This document shows positions 7,971 through 16,020 of a DNA stretch of 64,000 bases, in pieces. Position 1 is the first letter of the stretch. The number at the start of each line of letters is the position of its first letter. The notes under the pieces are model-generated. The model worked only from the letters and a program-made list of their open reading frames with translations, made no database searches and had not been told where the DNA came from. The stretch is from Phycisphaeraceae bacterium (GTDB taxonomy: Bacteria > Planctomycetota > Phycisphaerae > Phycisphaerales > Zrk34), in contig JANQHD010000033.1 of the NCBI GenBank assembly GCA_028282805.1, positions 62,001 to 126,000 of the forward strand. The letters run 5' to 3'. The position numbers and the translations under genes were made by a program.

Positions 7971-8210
7971 ATGAAGGAAATCTTTGCCAACGTGCGTGGT
8001 GTGCTCGGCATGGCGATCGAGTTGGGCATCAGCCTGATCGCGATCGCGGTGCTCGTGCAGATCCTCTTCGGCACCCAGGCGTTCTTCGGGCAGAACGTCG
8101 TGGCCAACATCACCGGTCTGATCGGCCAGCTCGGGTCGGAAGGGCTGGTGGGCCTGTTCGCCTTCGGGGTGTTGATCTACGTGTTTAACAAGCGGGGTCA
8201 GCCCACGTGA
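7971..8210 (+). CDS. Small two-helix membrane protein, function unknown
   Basis: Encodes 79 residues beginning MKEIFANVRG, with AAGGAG 8 nt before the ATG. Two hydrophobic segments (about residues 13-32 and 57-73) flank a polar linker (FGTQAFFGQNVVANITGL), and the tail is short and basic (NKRGQPT). I do not recognise the family. The clean ribosome site, its own strong terminator just downstream and the gene-free 240 bp in front suggest an independently expressed small gene. The linker and helix sizes resemble small pilin-like or holin-like proteins, but nothing decides between these. Confidence 0.6.
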   Translation: MKEIFANVRGVLGMAIELGISLIAIAVLVQILFGTQAFFGQNVVANITGLIGQLGSEGLVGLFAFGVLIYVFNKRGQPT

Positions 8211-8236
8211 TCGAGAAGCTGTTGTAAGTGAGAGAG

Positions 8237-8270
8237 CCCCCGCGTGGCGAAGGCCGCGTGGGGGTTTTTT
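8237..8270 (+). terminator. Intrinsic terminator after the small membrane protein gene
   Basis: CCCCCGCGTGGC pairs with GCCGCGTGGGGG around a GAAG tetraloop-like turn and is followed by six Ts. It is 27 bp after the stop codon. Confidence 0.8.
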
Positions 8271-8278
8271 GTGTCAAT

Positions 8279-8320
8279 AACGAATGACGAATCACGAATG
8301 ACGAACGGGTCGTTCGTTCA
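8279..8320. repeat. Heptamer repeat array with inverted copy at a stop codon
   Basis: Four 7-bp units (AACGAAT, GACGAAT, CACGAAT, GACGAAC) run from 8279 to 8306. They are followed by GGG and an inverted partial copy (TCGTTCGTTC) that overlaps the stop codon of the minus-strand methyltransferase at 8318-8320. The inverted part can form a small hairpin. It is similar in design to the 8-bp array at 344-435 but different in sequence. Confidence 0.7.
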
Positions 8321-9124
8321 ACCTTCCATGAAGTGGTAGAGGAAGATGGCCGAGCAGATGGCGACATTGAGGGAGTCGGCGCCGCGTTGCATGGGGATCA
8401 TGGCTTTGCGGTCGCAGTGGGCGAGCAGGTGTTCGCTCACGCCGTGCACCTCGTGGCCGAGCACGATGGCCAGCGGTTGGTCGGGCGCCGCGCGGTGGGT
8501 GTGGCGCAGCGTGGTGGCGTCGTCGGTGACCTCGGCGGCGATGACCTCGCAGCCGTGTTGCTGGCGTAGCGCATCGCAGTCGGCGGCCAGGTCGTCGCTG
8601 CGCCGGACGGGCAGCTTGAAGCCCGTGCCCGTGCTGGCGCGCAGGGCCCGGCGGTAATACGGGTCGACGCACTCGAGGCCGATGACCATGCCGCTGGCGC
8701 CCAGGGCCACGGCCACCCGCACGATCACGCCCATGTTCACCGGCTCCTTGATCTTCTCGCAGATCACCAGCGTGGTCGGCCGATCGCCCACGGGCCGGAG
8801 CAGCCGTGCGAGCGTGGGCTTGGGCGGGCGGATGCCGATCGACAGCACGCCGGTGTGGATGTGGAAGCCGGCGACGCGTTCCATGTCGCGCTCGGTGACG
8901 GTGTAAACCGGCAGGTCGCGGTCGAGGAGGGATTCGACCTCGTCGAGCCGGCGGTCGGCCACGAGGATCGACTCGACGCCGAGCCCGCTGGCCAGCAGCC
9001 GCTCGGTCACGCGGTAGCCCTCGGCGATGAACCGGCCGCCTTCTCGCTTGAGCACGCGGTCGCGCAGGGCGCGGTAGGGTTCGAGGCGCGGGTCGGCGAG
9101 GTTGTCGATGTGGATCACCGTCAT
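8318..9124 (-). CDS. TrmH/SpoU-family RNA 2'-O-methyltransferase
   Basis: A 268-residue SPOUT methyltransferase that transfers a methyl group from S-adenosylmethionine to a ribose 2'-OH in rRNA or tRNA. The N-terminal substrate-recognition part contains LKREGGRFIAEGYRVTERLL. The three knot motifs follow: EPVNMGVIVRVAVALGASG, AIVLGHEVHGVSEHLL and MIPMQRGADSLNVAICSAIF. In motif 1 the usual Asn and Arg are retained. I chose the ATG at 9124 because upstream codons lack family similarity. The exact RNA site cannot be told from sequence. The stop lies in the heptamer array. Confidence 0.85.
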   Translation of the reverse strand: MTVIHIDNLADPRLEPYRALRDRVLKREGGRFIAEGYRVTERLLASGLGVESILVADRRLDEVESLLDRDLPVYTVTERDMERVAGFHIHTGVLSIGIRPPKPTLARLLRPVGDRPTTLVICEKIKEPVNMGVIVRVAVALGASGMVIGLECVDPYYRRALRASTGTGFKLPVRRSDDLAADCDALRQQHGCEVIAAEVTDDATTLRHTHRAAPDQPLAIVLGHEVHGVSEHLLAHCDRKAMIPMQRGADSLNVAICSAIFLYHFMEG

Positions 9125-9194
9125 GGGCACCAGTTTATGCCGGGCCGGCCCGGGGCGGTACAATCAGGTCGGACTTACGCCGAAGGAGCGCACG

Positions 9195-9893
9195 ATGGCA
9201 CGCGTCTGCTTGAGTTTGTTGGTGTTGTTCGGTTGCATCACGATCGCCTGCGCCGACGGGGGCGAGAAGGAAGGCGAGAAGCCGAAGCCGAAGCTGCCGG
9301 GCATCACGATCGACCGCGACGCGGGGGTGGTGGACGTCGAGGCCACCTTTGCGGCGCGGGACGCGTACCTGGAGTTGATCGCCTGCACCGCGGGCAGCAA
9401 GGAGCACGAGTCGCTGGTGGCGATCAAGGCCAAGGCCCAGCACGTGCACTTCGCGCTGATGTTGCTCGGCGCCAAACCCGGCAAGCCCAGCCAGTGGGTG
9501 AAGGACGAGAAGACCGGCGAGTGGCGCGGCATCAACGCCACGGGCACGAGGGTCAAGGTCAGCCTGCTGGTCGAGGAAAAGGGCAAGTGGGTGGAGCGGT
9601 CGATCACCGATTACGTGATCGACCGCGATGACAAGCCGTTGCCGGGCAGCGTGTTTGTGTTCGGCGGGTCGGTGTTGTCGGAGAAGGAAGACGGCAGCAC
9701 CGTGTACGAGGCCGACGTCGAGGGCAACGCGGTGTCGCTGGTGAGCTTTGGCGACGAGACGCTCAGCTGGCCGACCGCGGCGAGCACCTCGAACGAGACG
9801 CTCGACTATTACGTGAAGACCAAGGCGTTGCCGCCGGCGGAGACGAAGGTCAAGCTCCGCCTGAGGCCGGTGGCGCCGAAGAAGAAGGCGTGA
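9195..9893 (+). CDS. YdjY-domain exported protein
   Basis: A 232-residue protein with an N-terminal hydrophobic signal (VCLSLLVLFGCITIACA) that could be cleaved by signal peptidase I or lipid-modified at Cys. The mature part begins with a Lys/Glu/Pro-rich linker. It then holds the YdjY-like core PGITIDRDAGVVDVEATFA, CTAGSKEHESLVAIKAKAQH and LMLLGAKPGKPSQW. YdjY-domain proteins are frequent in planctomycetes and their role is unknown. AAGGAG precedes the ATG. It diverges from the methyltransferase and is followed by a CPBP protease gene, without evidence of a functional link. Confidence 0.7.
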   Translation: MARVCLSLLVLFGCITIACADGGEKEGEKPKPKLPGITIDRDAGVVDVEATFAARDAYLELIACTAGSKEHESLVAIKAKAQHVHFALMLLGAKPGKPSQWVKDEKTGEWRGINATGTRVKVSLLVEEKGKWVERSITDYVIDRDDKPLPGSVFVFGGSVLSEKEDGSTVYEADVEGNAVSLVSFGDETLSWPTAASTSNETLDYYVKTKALPPAETKVKLRLRPVAPKKKA

Positions 9894-9984
9894 GCCGAGC
9901 GGTGGCGCTCGCCGTGTGCGTTGTGATTGCGTACCATGCGGTGCGCAGCTGACCCGACCCTCTTGCGAACGACACATCGGACCC

Positions 9985-10716
9985 ATGTACAAACGCGGCG
10001 ACGCCGGCGTGGTGCCCGGCCGAAACGAACACTACTTCTCACGCTCACTTCGGCCGCTGCCGTCGCTGATGTTTCTGTTGCCGCTGGTCGTGCTGTACGA
10101 GATCGGCGTGGTGGTGTTCCAGCCGACGCACGTGCTGGCGCGGTCGTACATGGAGAAGCTGGGTTCGTTCAGCGGGGCGGGGGCGTACCTGCCGGGCTTG
10201 GCGGTGGTGGTGGTGTTGCTGTCGTGGCACTTTGCGCGGCGCGACCGCTTCGAGTTCGACTGGCGGCTGTACCTGGCGATGGGCGCCGAGTCGGTGGCGT
10301 TGGCGATCCCGCTGCTGATGCTGGGGTTGGTGTGGTCGGGCGAGCCGGCCGTGGCGACCCACGGCGGCGGCAACGGCCTGTACGCCAAGCTGGTGCTGTC
10401 GTTGGGCGCGGGGGTGTACGAAGAGCTGCTGTTCCGTTTGACGGCGATCACGTTGCTGCACATCGTGTTTGTCAACGTGATCGGTTTGAAGGAGCTAACC
10501 GGTGGGCTGCTCGCGGTGCTGTGCGCGGCGGTGTTGTTTGCGAGCTACCACTTCGGGCCGGGCAGCCCGTTCGCGTGGTCGCGGTTCCTGTTTTTTGTCG
10601 CGGCGGGCGCGTACCTCGGGGCGGTGTTTGCGCTGCGTGGGTTCGGCATCGTCGCCGCGACGCACGCGATCTACGACGTGTTCACTTTCGCGATCCAACA
10701 CAGCATGCACGATTAA
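9985..10716 (+). CDS. CPBP-family intramembrane metalloprotease
   Basis: A 243-residue polytopic membrane protein with about seven hydrophobic segments. The CPBP (Abi, CaaX-protease-like) motifs are present: EELLFR with Glu146-Glu147, FASYHFGPG, and the C-terminal THAIYD. The family includes prenyl-protein proteases and bacteriocin self-immunity proteins; the substrate here cannot be assigned. I chose the ATG at 9985, since an in-frame ATG at 9916 would add a Cys-rich polar leader unlike the family. Its stop overlaps the end of convergent glcF by 4 bp. Confidence 0.8.
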   Translation: MYKRGDAGVVPGRNEHYFSRSLRPLPSLMFLLPLVVLYEIGVVVFQPTHVLARSYMEKLGSFSGAGAYLPGLAVVVVLLSWHFARRDRFEFDWRLYLAMGAESVALAIPLLMLGLVWSGEPAVATHGGGNGLYAKLVLSLGAGVYEELLFRLTAITLLHIVFVNVIGLKELTGGLLAVLCAAVLFASYHFGPGSPFAWSRFLFFVAAGAYLGAVFALRGFGIVAATHAIYDVFTFAIQHSMHD

Positions 10717-11972
10717 CCTGGCGACCGGCCGAGGTACGCCTCGTGCAACACGTCGACCGTGTGCACGACGTCGAGCGCGAGGCCGCGCTCGTGGGCCTCG
10801 GCGGCGATTTGCAACGCGCAGCCGATGTTGCCGGTCACGCAAACGCTCGCGCCGCTGTTTTGAAGGTGTTTGAGCTTGCGGTCGGCGAGCCGGTCGGCCA
10901 TGTCGGGTTGGCTCAGGTTGTACGTGCCGGCTGCGCCGCAGCACAGGTCGGCCTCGGTCAGTGGCACGACGGTCAAGCCCTCGACCGTGGCCAGCAGCCT
11001 CATCGGCGGGTCGGCCACGCCCTGCGCGTGGGCGAGGTGGCAGGCGTGATGGTACGCCACGGTCTGTTCGACACGGTGCGTGGGCGCGGGCGGGTCGAGT
11101 TCGGTGAGTAGTTCGCTGATGTCGCGCACCTGCCGGCCGAACGCGCCGCTAATCAGTTCGTCGTATTGCTTGAGCATCGCCCCGCAGCCCGCGGCCACGG
11201 TGACGATGCGGTCGCAGTCGGCGAACGCGTCGATGTTGTGTTGTGCTAAGCCGCAAGCGGTTTCAGTGTCGCCGTCGTGATGATGAATCGCGCCGCAACA
11301 GCGCTGGGCGCGCGGCACGACGACCTCGCAACCGAACCGCCGCAGCAGCGCGACCGCCTTGCGGTTGACCGATTGGCCGAGCACCGATTGCACGCAGCCG
11401 GCGTGCAGGCCGACGGTCATGCGGCGTTCGCCCTCCGCCGGGTATCGCGCCGCCAGCGACCGCTCCCACACCGCGCCCGACGCCGGCAGCAGCCGCGTCA
11501 ATCGCCCCAGCGGCTTGCCGCTTAGCGCCTTGGTCAAGCCCCACAAGCCGAGTTTCTGTGCAAATCGCGCTGGCAGCAGCGCCACCTTCAACAAGCTCGG
11601 CCGGGTGAACACGCGCCGCGTCAGCGCCCGCACGATCGGCGAGCCGTGCTTCGGCTGGCGTTCGGCCTGAATCGTGCGCGCCTGCTCGATCAGCCGGTGG
11701 TACACCACGCCCGACGGGCACGCCGGCTCGCACGCCCGGCAGTCGAGGCACTGGTCGAGGTGTTGGCGCACGTTGTCGCTCGGCGTCATGCGCCCGTCCG
11801 CCATCGCCTTCATCAAATAGATGCGACCCCGCGGCGAGTCGGCCTCGAGCCCCGTTTCGTTGTACGTCGGGCACGCCGGCAAACACAACCCGCAGTGCAC
11901 GCACGCCGACGCCTGCCGATACACGTCATCGGTCAGCGGCAACACGGCGTCGCTCGGATCTCGCTCAGTCAT
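10713..11972 (-). CDS. glcF: Glycolate dehydrogenase iron-sulfur subunit
   Basis: A 419-residue subunit of the membrane-associated complex that oxidises glycolate or a related 2-hydroxy acid to the 2-oxo acid. Two 4Fe-4S ferredoxin motifs are near the N-terminus (CVHCGLCLPACP and CLDCRACEPACP). Two CCG domains follow, recognised by RCCGAIHHHDGD and LCCGAAGTYNLS. The ATG at 11972 overlaps the end of glcE by 8 bp, so the two are co-translated. The FAD subunit glcD is not in the window. This arrangement is typical of photorespiratory-type glycolate salvage. Confidence 0.88.
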   Translation of the reverse strand: MTERDPSDAVLPLTDDVYRQASACVHCGLCLPACPTYNETGLEADSPRGRIYLMKAMADGRMTPSDNVRQHLDQCLDCRACEPACPSGVVYHRLIEQARTIQAERQPKHGSPIVRALTRRVFTRPSLLKVALLPARFAQKLGLWGLTKALSGKPLGRLTRLLPASGAVWERSLAARYPAEGERRMTVGLHAGCVQSVLGQSVNRKAVALLRRFGCEVVVPRAQRCCGAIHHHDGDTETACGLAQHNIDAFADCDRIVTVAAGCGAMLKQYDELISGAFGRQVRDISELLTELDPPAPTHRVEQTVAYHHACHLAHAQGVADPPMRLLATVEGLTVVPLTEADLCCGAAGTYNLSQPDMADRLADRKLKHLQNSGASVCVTGNIGCALQIAAEAHERGLALDVVHTVDVLHEAYLGRSPG

Positions 11973-13110
11973 CGCACTTGAACAGCCTGCCGGGGTTAAA
12001 CACGTTATGCGGATCGAAGGCACGCTTCACTTTACGCTGCACCGCCACGTCGCGCGGCCGCGGCGCAAACGGCGGCAACGCCTCGCTGTCGCCCGGCCGT
12101 TTGAGCCAAACCACTTGGCCGCCCCACGGCTCGACCACCGCCAGCGCCTTGTTGTGCAACGCCTGCGCCGACTCGGCCGACCAACCGCCGCTCAACCAGG
12201 TTACGCCGTGCGTGATGAATGATTCGCGATGCCCGTCAAACCGGTCGATCACCTGCGCTACGTTGCCCGGGGGCACGATCAGCTTCATCAAACCTTCGGC
12301 CGCGTAACGCCGGGTGGCGCGGTCGTGTTGCGCCGCAAGGTAACCGGCCGCGTCGGTGTCGTGCCGCTCGACTTGTGCGCCGAGCGGCAACGCGTCGACC
12401 TGCGCATCACACGTCTTCGCGGTTCCGCAGTACGTCAGTTCGAGTTCATCGTCGGTGTATACGAGCCCGCTCGGCGCCGCGTCGCTGCACAGCACGGCGG
12501 TGAGTTTCGGCTCGACTTCGGCGAGCGACAGGCCGGTGACCGTCACCCGCGTCACCCGCGACGGCAAGGCGAATGTGCGTAACGTCAACTCGGTCAACAA
12601 GCCCAGCGTGTTCGCCGAGCCGACCATGCAGCGCGTCGCGTCGTAGCCCGCCACGTTTTTGACCGTGCGCCCGCCGACGGCCAGCTCGTCGCCCGCCGCG
12701 TCGACGAACCGCAACCCGAGCAACCAGTCGCGCACCGAACCGAACCCGCAGCGCAGCGGGCCGAACACGTGGTGCGCCACCGCCTCGCCGATCGTCATGT
12801 CGCCGGGCGTTTCGAGCGGCAGCCACTGGCCGCGCTCATACAGGTCGCGCTGCAATTCGTCGATCGGCGTTGCCGCCCGCACCCGCACCGTCATGTCCGC
12901 CGCCTCGTGCGCGACGACGCCCCACGCGGTGACGATCCGCACGTGCTTATCGGTCGGTCGGTGCCCGTAACCCCGGTGATATCGACCGTAATCGACGATG
13001 GGTCTGCCCCGTTTCACACAATCCCGCACCGCCGCGGATAACTCTGTGAGGTTCCAGGCCTCCACGACGTCTAACGCCTCGACACCCTGAATGTCTCGGT
13101 TCGCGGTCAT
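11965..13110 (-). CDS. glcE: Glycolate dehydrogenase FAD-binding subunit GlcE
   Basis: A 381-residue PCMH-type FAD protein. The flavin-binding core is seen in IVDYGRYHRGYGHRP, LPLETPGDMTIGEAVAHH and GGRTVKNVAGYDATR. The C-terminus has the NVFNPGRLF segment typical of this oxidase superfamily. The ATG at 13110 was chosen: the frame remains open leftward across tatA, but that part is antisense to a real gene and has no flavoprotein features. Forms the oxidase with GlcF and a GlcD that must be encoded elsewhere. It diverges from tatA. Confidence 0.85.
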   Translation of the reverse strand: MTANRDIQGVEALDVVEAWNLTELSAAVRDCVKRGRPIVDYGRYHRGYGHRPTDKHVRIVTAWGVVAHEAADMTVRVRAATPIDELQRDLYERGQWLPLETPGDMTIGEAVAHHVFGPLRCGFGSVRDWLLGLRFVDAAGDELAVGGRTVKNVAGYDATRCMVGSANTLGLLTELTLRTFALPSRVTRVTVTGLSLAEVEPKLTAVLCSDAAPSGLVYTDDELELTYCGTAKTCDAQVDALPLGAQVERHDTDAAGYLAAQHDRATRRYAAEGLMKLIVPPGNVAQVIDRFDGHRESFITHGVTWLSGGWSAESAQALHNKALAVVEPWGGQVVWLKRPGDSEALPPFAPRPRDVAVQRKVKRAFDPHNVFNPGRLFKCDD

Positions 13111-13270
13111 ATCGGCGATTGTGGCCCACCGAGGCCCGCCCGTAAAGCGGGTGAAAACATGGTTGACCGCCGCCGGATCGGCCGATTGAATGCTAGAAGG
13201 GTGACAAGGCGTTATACTGATTTGTTTCAGTTGCTCCCCGCGGTGTCTGAGTGAAAGCGAAGGTGCTTCG

Positions 13271-13564
13271 ATGGTAACAATCCTCGCGTGGTCCCCCGGC
13301 TGGCCCGAAATGATCATCATCCTTGTGATTGCGCTGTTGATCTTCGGCCGCCGCCTGCCCGAGGTCGGCAAGTCGCTCGGCAAGGGCCTGGTCGAGTTCA
13401 AGAAGGGCCTCAAGGGTGTCAAGGAAGAGATGGACCAGGTCGACGAAGAGGTCCGCCAAGCCGTCGACGACATCGACGAACCGGCCCAACTCGAAGACCA
13501 ATCCACCGCCAACGACTCGGTGTCCAGCGGATCGTCGACGACGCGCGCCAAGACCGAGGCTTGA
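13271..13564 (+). CDS. tatA: Sec-independent translocase protein TatA
   Basis: A 97-residue protein of the twin-arginine translocation pore. A short N-terminal membrane helix ([15 protein letters not shown]) is followed by the hinge [14 protein letters not shown] and an amphipathic Lys-rich helix, then an acidic flexible tail. The pattern [13 protein letters not shown] is diagnostic of TatA/E. No tatB or tatC lies next to it. A TATACT -10-like hexamer at 13213-13218 may drive it, but its -35 is poor. Its stop is about 40 bp before the tRNA gene. Confidence 0.92.
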   Translation: MVTILAWSPGWPEMIIILVIALLIFGRRLPEVGKSLGKGLVEFKKGLKGVKEEMDQVDEEVRQAVDDIDEPAQLEDQSTANDSVSSGSSTTRAKTEA

Positions 13565-13604
13565 CCCCGGCCGCGTTCCGCGTATCCTTTCTACCTGTCC
13601 CTGC

Positions 13605-13678
13605 GGGCGATTAGCTCAGTTGGCTAGAGCGCACCCCTCACACGGGTGAGGTCACTGGTTCGAGTCCAGTATCGCCCA
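13605..13678 (+). tRNA. tRNA-Val (anticodon CAC)
   Basis: Cloverleaf with acceptor GGGCGAT/ATCGCCC (13605-13611 with 13671-13677), discriminator A, a D-loop containing AGCTCAGTTGG, and anticodon stem CACCC/GGGTG. The loop CTCACAC places the anticodon CAC at 13639-13641. The T-arm contains GGTTCGAGTCC. CCA is not encoded. It reads GUG, an abundant valine codon in this GC-rich genome. Confidence 0.95.
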
Positions 13679-13682
13679 TTGA

Positions 13683-13713
13683 AAAACGCCGCCTCCTTGT
13701 GAGACGGCGTTTT
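13683..13713. terminator. Bidirectional terminator between tRNA-Val and the VPLPA-CTERM gene
   Basis: AAAACGCCG (13683-13691) pairs with CGGCGTTTT (13705-13713), so both strands get a stem with a T-rich tail. It serves the tRNA on the plus strand and the convergent gene on the minus strand. Confidence 0.7.
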
Positions 13714-13736
13714 AGGTTGGTTCATATCCCGGGGTT

Positions 13737-14465
13737 TTACTTGTTGCGTGCCCGGCGGACGGTGCGGGCGCCGCCCATCACGCCGAGGAGGGCGAAGCCG
13801 GCCCACGCCGCGGCGGGCAGCGGTACGGTCAGCACGCGGTCGACCAGCAGCGCCGAATCGACGTCGGTCGTCGTCACGTCGACGACGCCGAAGCCGAGGG
13901 TGTAGGTGCCGCTGACGGGCACGACGAAGCTGGTGGTCGTGAAGCCGGTTTCCTCCGCGGCGGGCGTCGGCGAGGGCACCATGAACGAGAAGGTGTCGGC
14001 CAACGGGAAGCCGGGGCTGATGTTGAACAGGGTCACGAACGCGAAGTCGTTCTGGATGCTCGGCGTCGGTTCGTTGGTGAGGAAGTTCCAATCGAACGTC
14101 AGCGTGTCGCCGCCGGTGATGGAGAAGGTCTGTCGGATGGCCGAGCCGTGCGTCGCGTCGGGCGCGCCGGGGAAGTTCGCCGCGGCGATCGCATCGAGCC
14201 GACCGGCGGGCAGGCCGAGGAAGGCCTCGAGGAAGCCGTCGGAGGGCAGCGGGCCCTGCGACGAGTTGTTGCTGATGATGGCCTGGAACGTGCCGTCGGT
14301 CGGGCCCGAGCCGAACGCGGCGGTGGTCAGCGCGACGGTGCCGGCGCTGGTCCAGCCGGTCAGGCCGTTTTCGAAGCTGCCGTTGATGGTGTTCGCCGAG
14401 GCGTTGAGCCCCAGCGCCGCAAACAGCACGACGGTGGTCAAACCGACGAGTTGATACCTAGACAT
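13737..14465 (-). CDS. Secreted protein with VPLPA-type C-terminal sorting signal
   Basis: A 242-residue protein with an N-terminal signal peptide (LVGLTTVVLFAALGLNASA). The mature region is a beta-rich, Ser/Thr/Gly-rich domain (NGSFENGLTGWTSAGTVALT) typical of PEP-CTERM cargo. The tail has VPLPAAAWAG, a hydrophobic helix and the basic end RTVRRARNK. VPLPA tails are a variant of the exosortase recognition signal: the protein is threaded into the membrane, cut and probably attached to or released with exopolysaccharide. I chose the ATG at 14465. No exosortase is in the window. Confidence 0.82.
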   Translation of the reverse strand: MSRYQLVGLTTVVLFAALGLNASANTINGSFENGLTGWTSAGTVALTTAAFGSGPTDGTFQAIISNNSSQGPLPSDGFLEAFLGLPAGRLDAIAAANFPGAPDATHGSAIRQTFSITGGDTLTFDWNFLTNEPTPSIQNDFAFVTLFNISPGFPLADTFSFMVPSPTPAAEETGFTTTSFVVPVSGTYTLGFGVVDVTTTDVDSALLVDRVLTVPLPAAAWAGFALLGVMGGARTVRRARNK

Positions 14466-14762
14466 CACACATCCCCTTACAACACAACGCATCGAACCTT
14501 CATTTTCTTACGTTACCCAACACACCAGAGATGGTTTCCCACTCACCCCACTAATATACCCCGCGACGGCGGGCAACGAGAAGTAAATTGCAGATGAAAT
14601 CGAATAATCATCTTGTGTGCATTGGCTTATGGCTGTGTGAAGATGGGTAAGAGTAGCCACGCAACTTGTTTTTATAGCGGGGCTTTAAGGTGTGATCCAC
14701 GCCCCGCGGCGGTATGATCCGGCTTCTAAGGGTGCGTCTGATTCATGTTTCAGGAGCGGGGC

Positions 14763-15725
14763 GTGGGTAGCAACGTGATCGTGACGGGTGCGGCGGGGTT
14801 CATCGGCTCTCACGTCTGCGAGCGGCTCGTCCGCGACGGGCAGCGGGTGTGGGGCGTCGACAACTTCTGCGACCTGTACGACCCGGCACTCAAGCACATG
14901 AACCTCCAGCGACTGTCGGGCGACGACGCCTTCCGTTTAGCGACGCTGGACATCCGCGACGGCGGCGCGGTCCGGGCGCTGTTCGACGAAGCCCGCCCCG
15001 CGGCGGTGCTGCACCTGGCGGCGATGGCGGGTGTGCGACAGAGCATCGAACAGGCTGCGCTCTACACCGAGGTCAACGTCGGTGGCACGGTCAACGTCCT
15101 CGAAGCCGCGGCGGCGGTGGGCGTCGAACGGTTTGTCTTCGCCTCCAGCAGCAGCGTCTACGGCAACCAGGCCGAGCGACCCTTTGCCGAGACCAACCCG
15201 ATCGGCGAGCCGATCAGCCCGTACGCCGCGACGAAACGCGCAGGGGAACTGCTCTGTTACACGTGGTGGCACCTGCACAAGATGCCGATGACTTGCCTGC
15301 GTTTCTTCACCGTCTACGGCCCGCGGCAGCGGCCCGACCTGGCGATCCGGCGCTTCCTCTCACGCATCTGGCTGGGGGAACAGATCCAGGTTTACGGCGA
15401 CGGCGCCACCAGCCGCGACTACACCTACATCGACGACGTGGTCGAAGCGGTCGCCACCGCGCTGGCCCGGTGCGAACGGTACCGGGTCTACAACATCGGC
15501 AGCTGCACGCCGATCCCGCTCAAGCAATTGATCGAGACCGCCGAGCAGGTCGTGGGCAAGCCCGCGCTGCTTGAGCACCGCCCGATGATGCCCGGCGATG
15601 TGGATCACACGTGGGCCGACCTGACGCGCAGCGGCGCGGAACTGGGTTACGCGCCGAGCACCCGCTTGCAAGACGGCATCGCCTCACAATGGCGGTGGAT
15701 GCGGGAAAACGGCTTGGAACAGTAG
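14763..15725 (+). CDS. NAD-dependent sugar-nucleotide epimerase, UDP-glucuronate 4-epimerase-like
   Basis: A 320-residue extended SDR enzyme. The Rossmann dinucleotide loop GAAGFIGS is at the N-terminus. FASSSSVYG supplies the catalytic Ser/Thr, and SPYAATKRAGE supplies the catalytic Tyr and Lys. FTVYGPRQRPDLAI and the C-terminal substrate cap match UDP-glucuronate or UDP-glucose epimerases. I prefer the GTG at 14763, which has AGGAG 6 nt upstream, over the ATG at 14745 without a ribosome site. It probably supplies nucleotide sugars for surface polysaccharide. Confidence 0.85.
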   Translation: MGSNVIVTGAAGFIGSHVCERLVRDGQRVWGVDNFCDLYDPALKHMNLQRLSGDDAFRLATLDIRDGGAVRALFDEARPAAVLHLAAMAGVRQSIEQAALYTEVNVGGTVNVLEAAAAVGVERFVFASSSSVYGNQAERPFAETNPIGEPISPYAATKRAGELLCYTWWHLHKMPMTCLRFFTVYGPRQRPDLAIRRFLSRIWLGEQIQVYGDGATSRDYTYIDDVVEAVATALARCERYRVYNIGSCTPIPLKQLIETAEQVVGKPALLEHRPMMPGDVDHTWADLTRSGAELGYAPSTRLQDGIASQWRWMRENGLEQ

Positions 15726-16020
15726 CGTCTGCGGTTTCGATTGAACCGCTTTGAACCGCCCGTTGGCGCCGCGGCGCGAGCAATTATCGGTATTTGCGAT
15801 GTTTTTACTGGCTTCTGCGATGGGGTGAGGTAACTTAGTTGCAGTGCAGCTACTTTGCAGGGTGGCTGTGGGAAGTTGGGAACAGTTCTCGAGAGTATTT
15901 CAAGGCCCAACTTGGTGAGTTGACATGCCGTGCGGCGGTGCGTGGTGTTCCGTTTGGGCGTGTCGGCCGAGCGTTGCAGGACTCGAAACTCGATTAAGTG
16001 GGATCGATGGGAGGGAAATC

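Noticed and set aside
13111-13551. N-terminal extension of GlcE across tatA
   Set aside because: The added residues are Ser/Thr/Arg-rich antisense of TatA. The flavoprotein domain starts after 13110.
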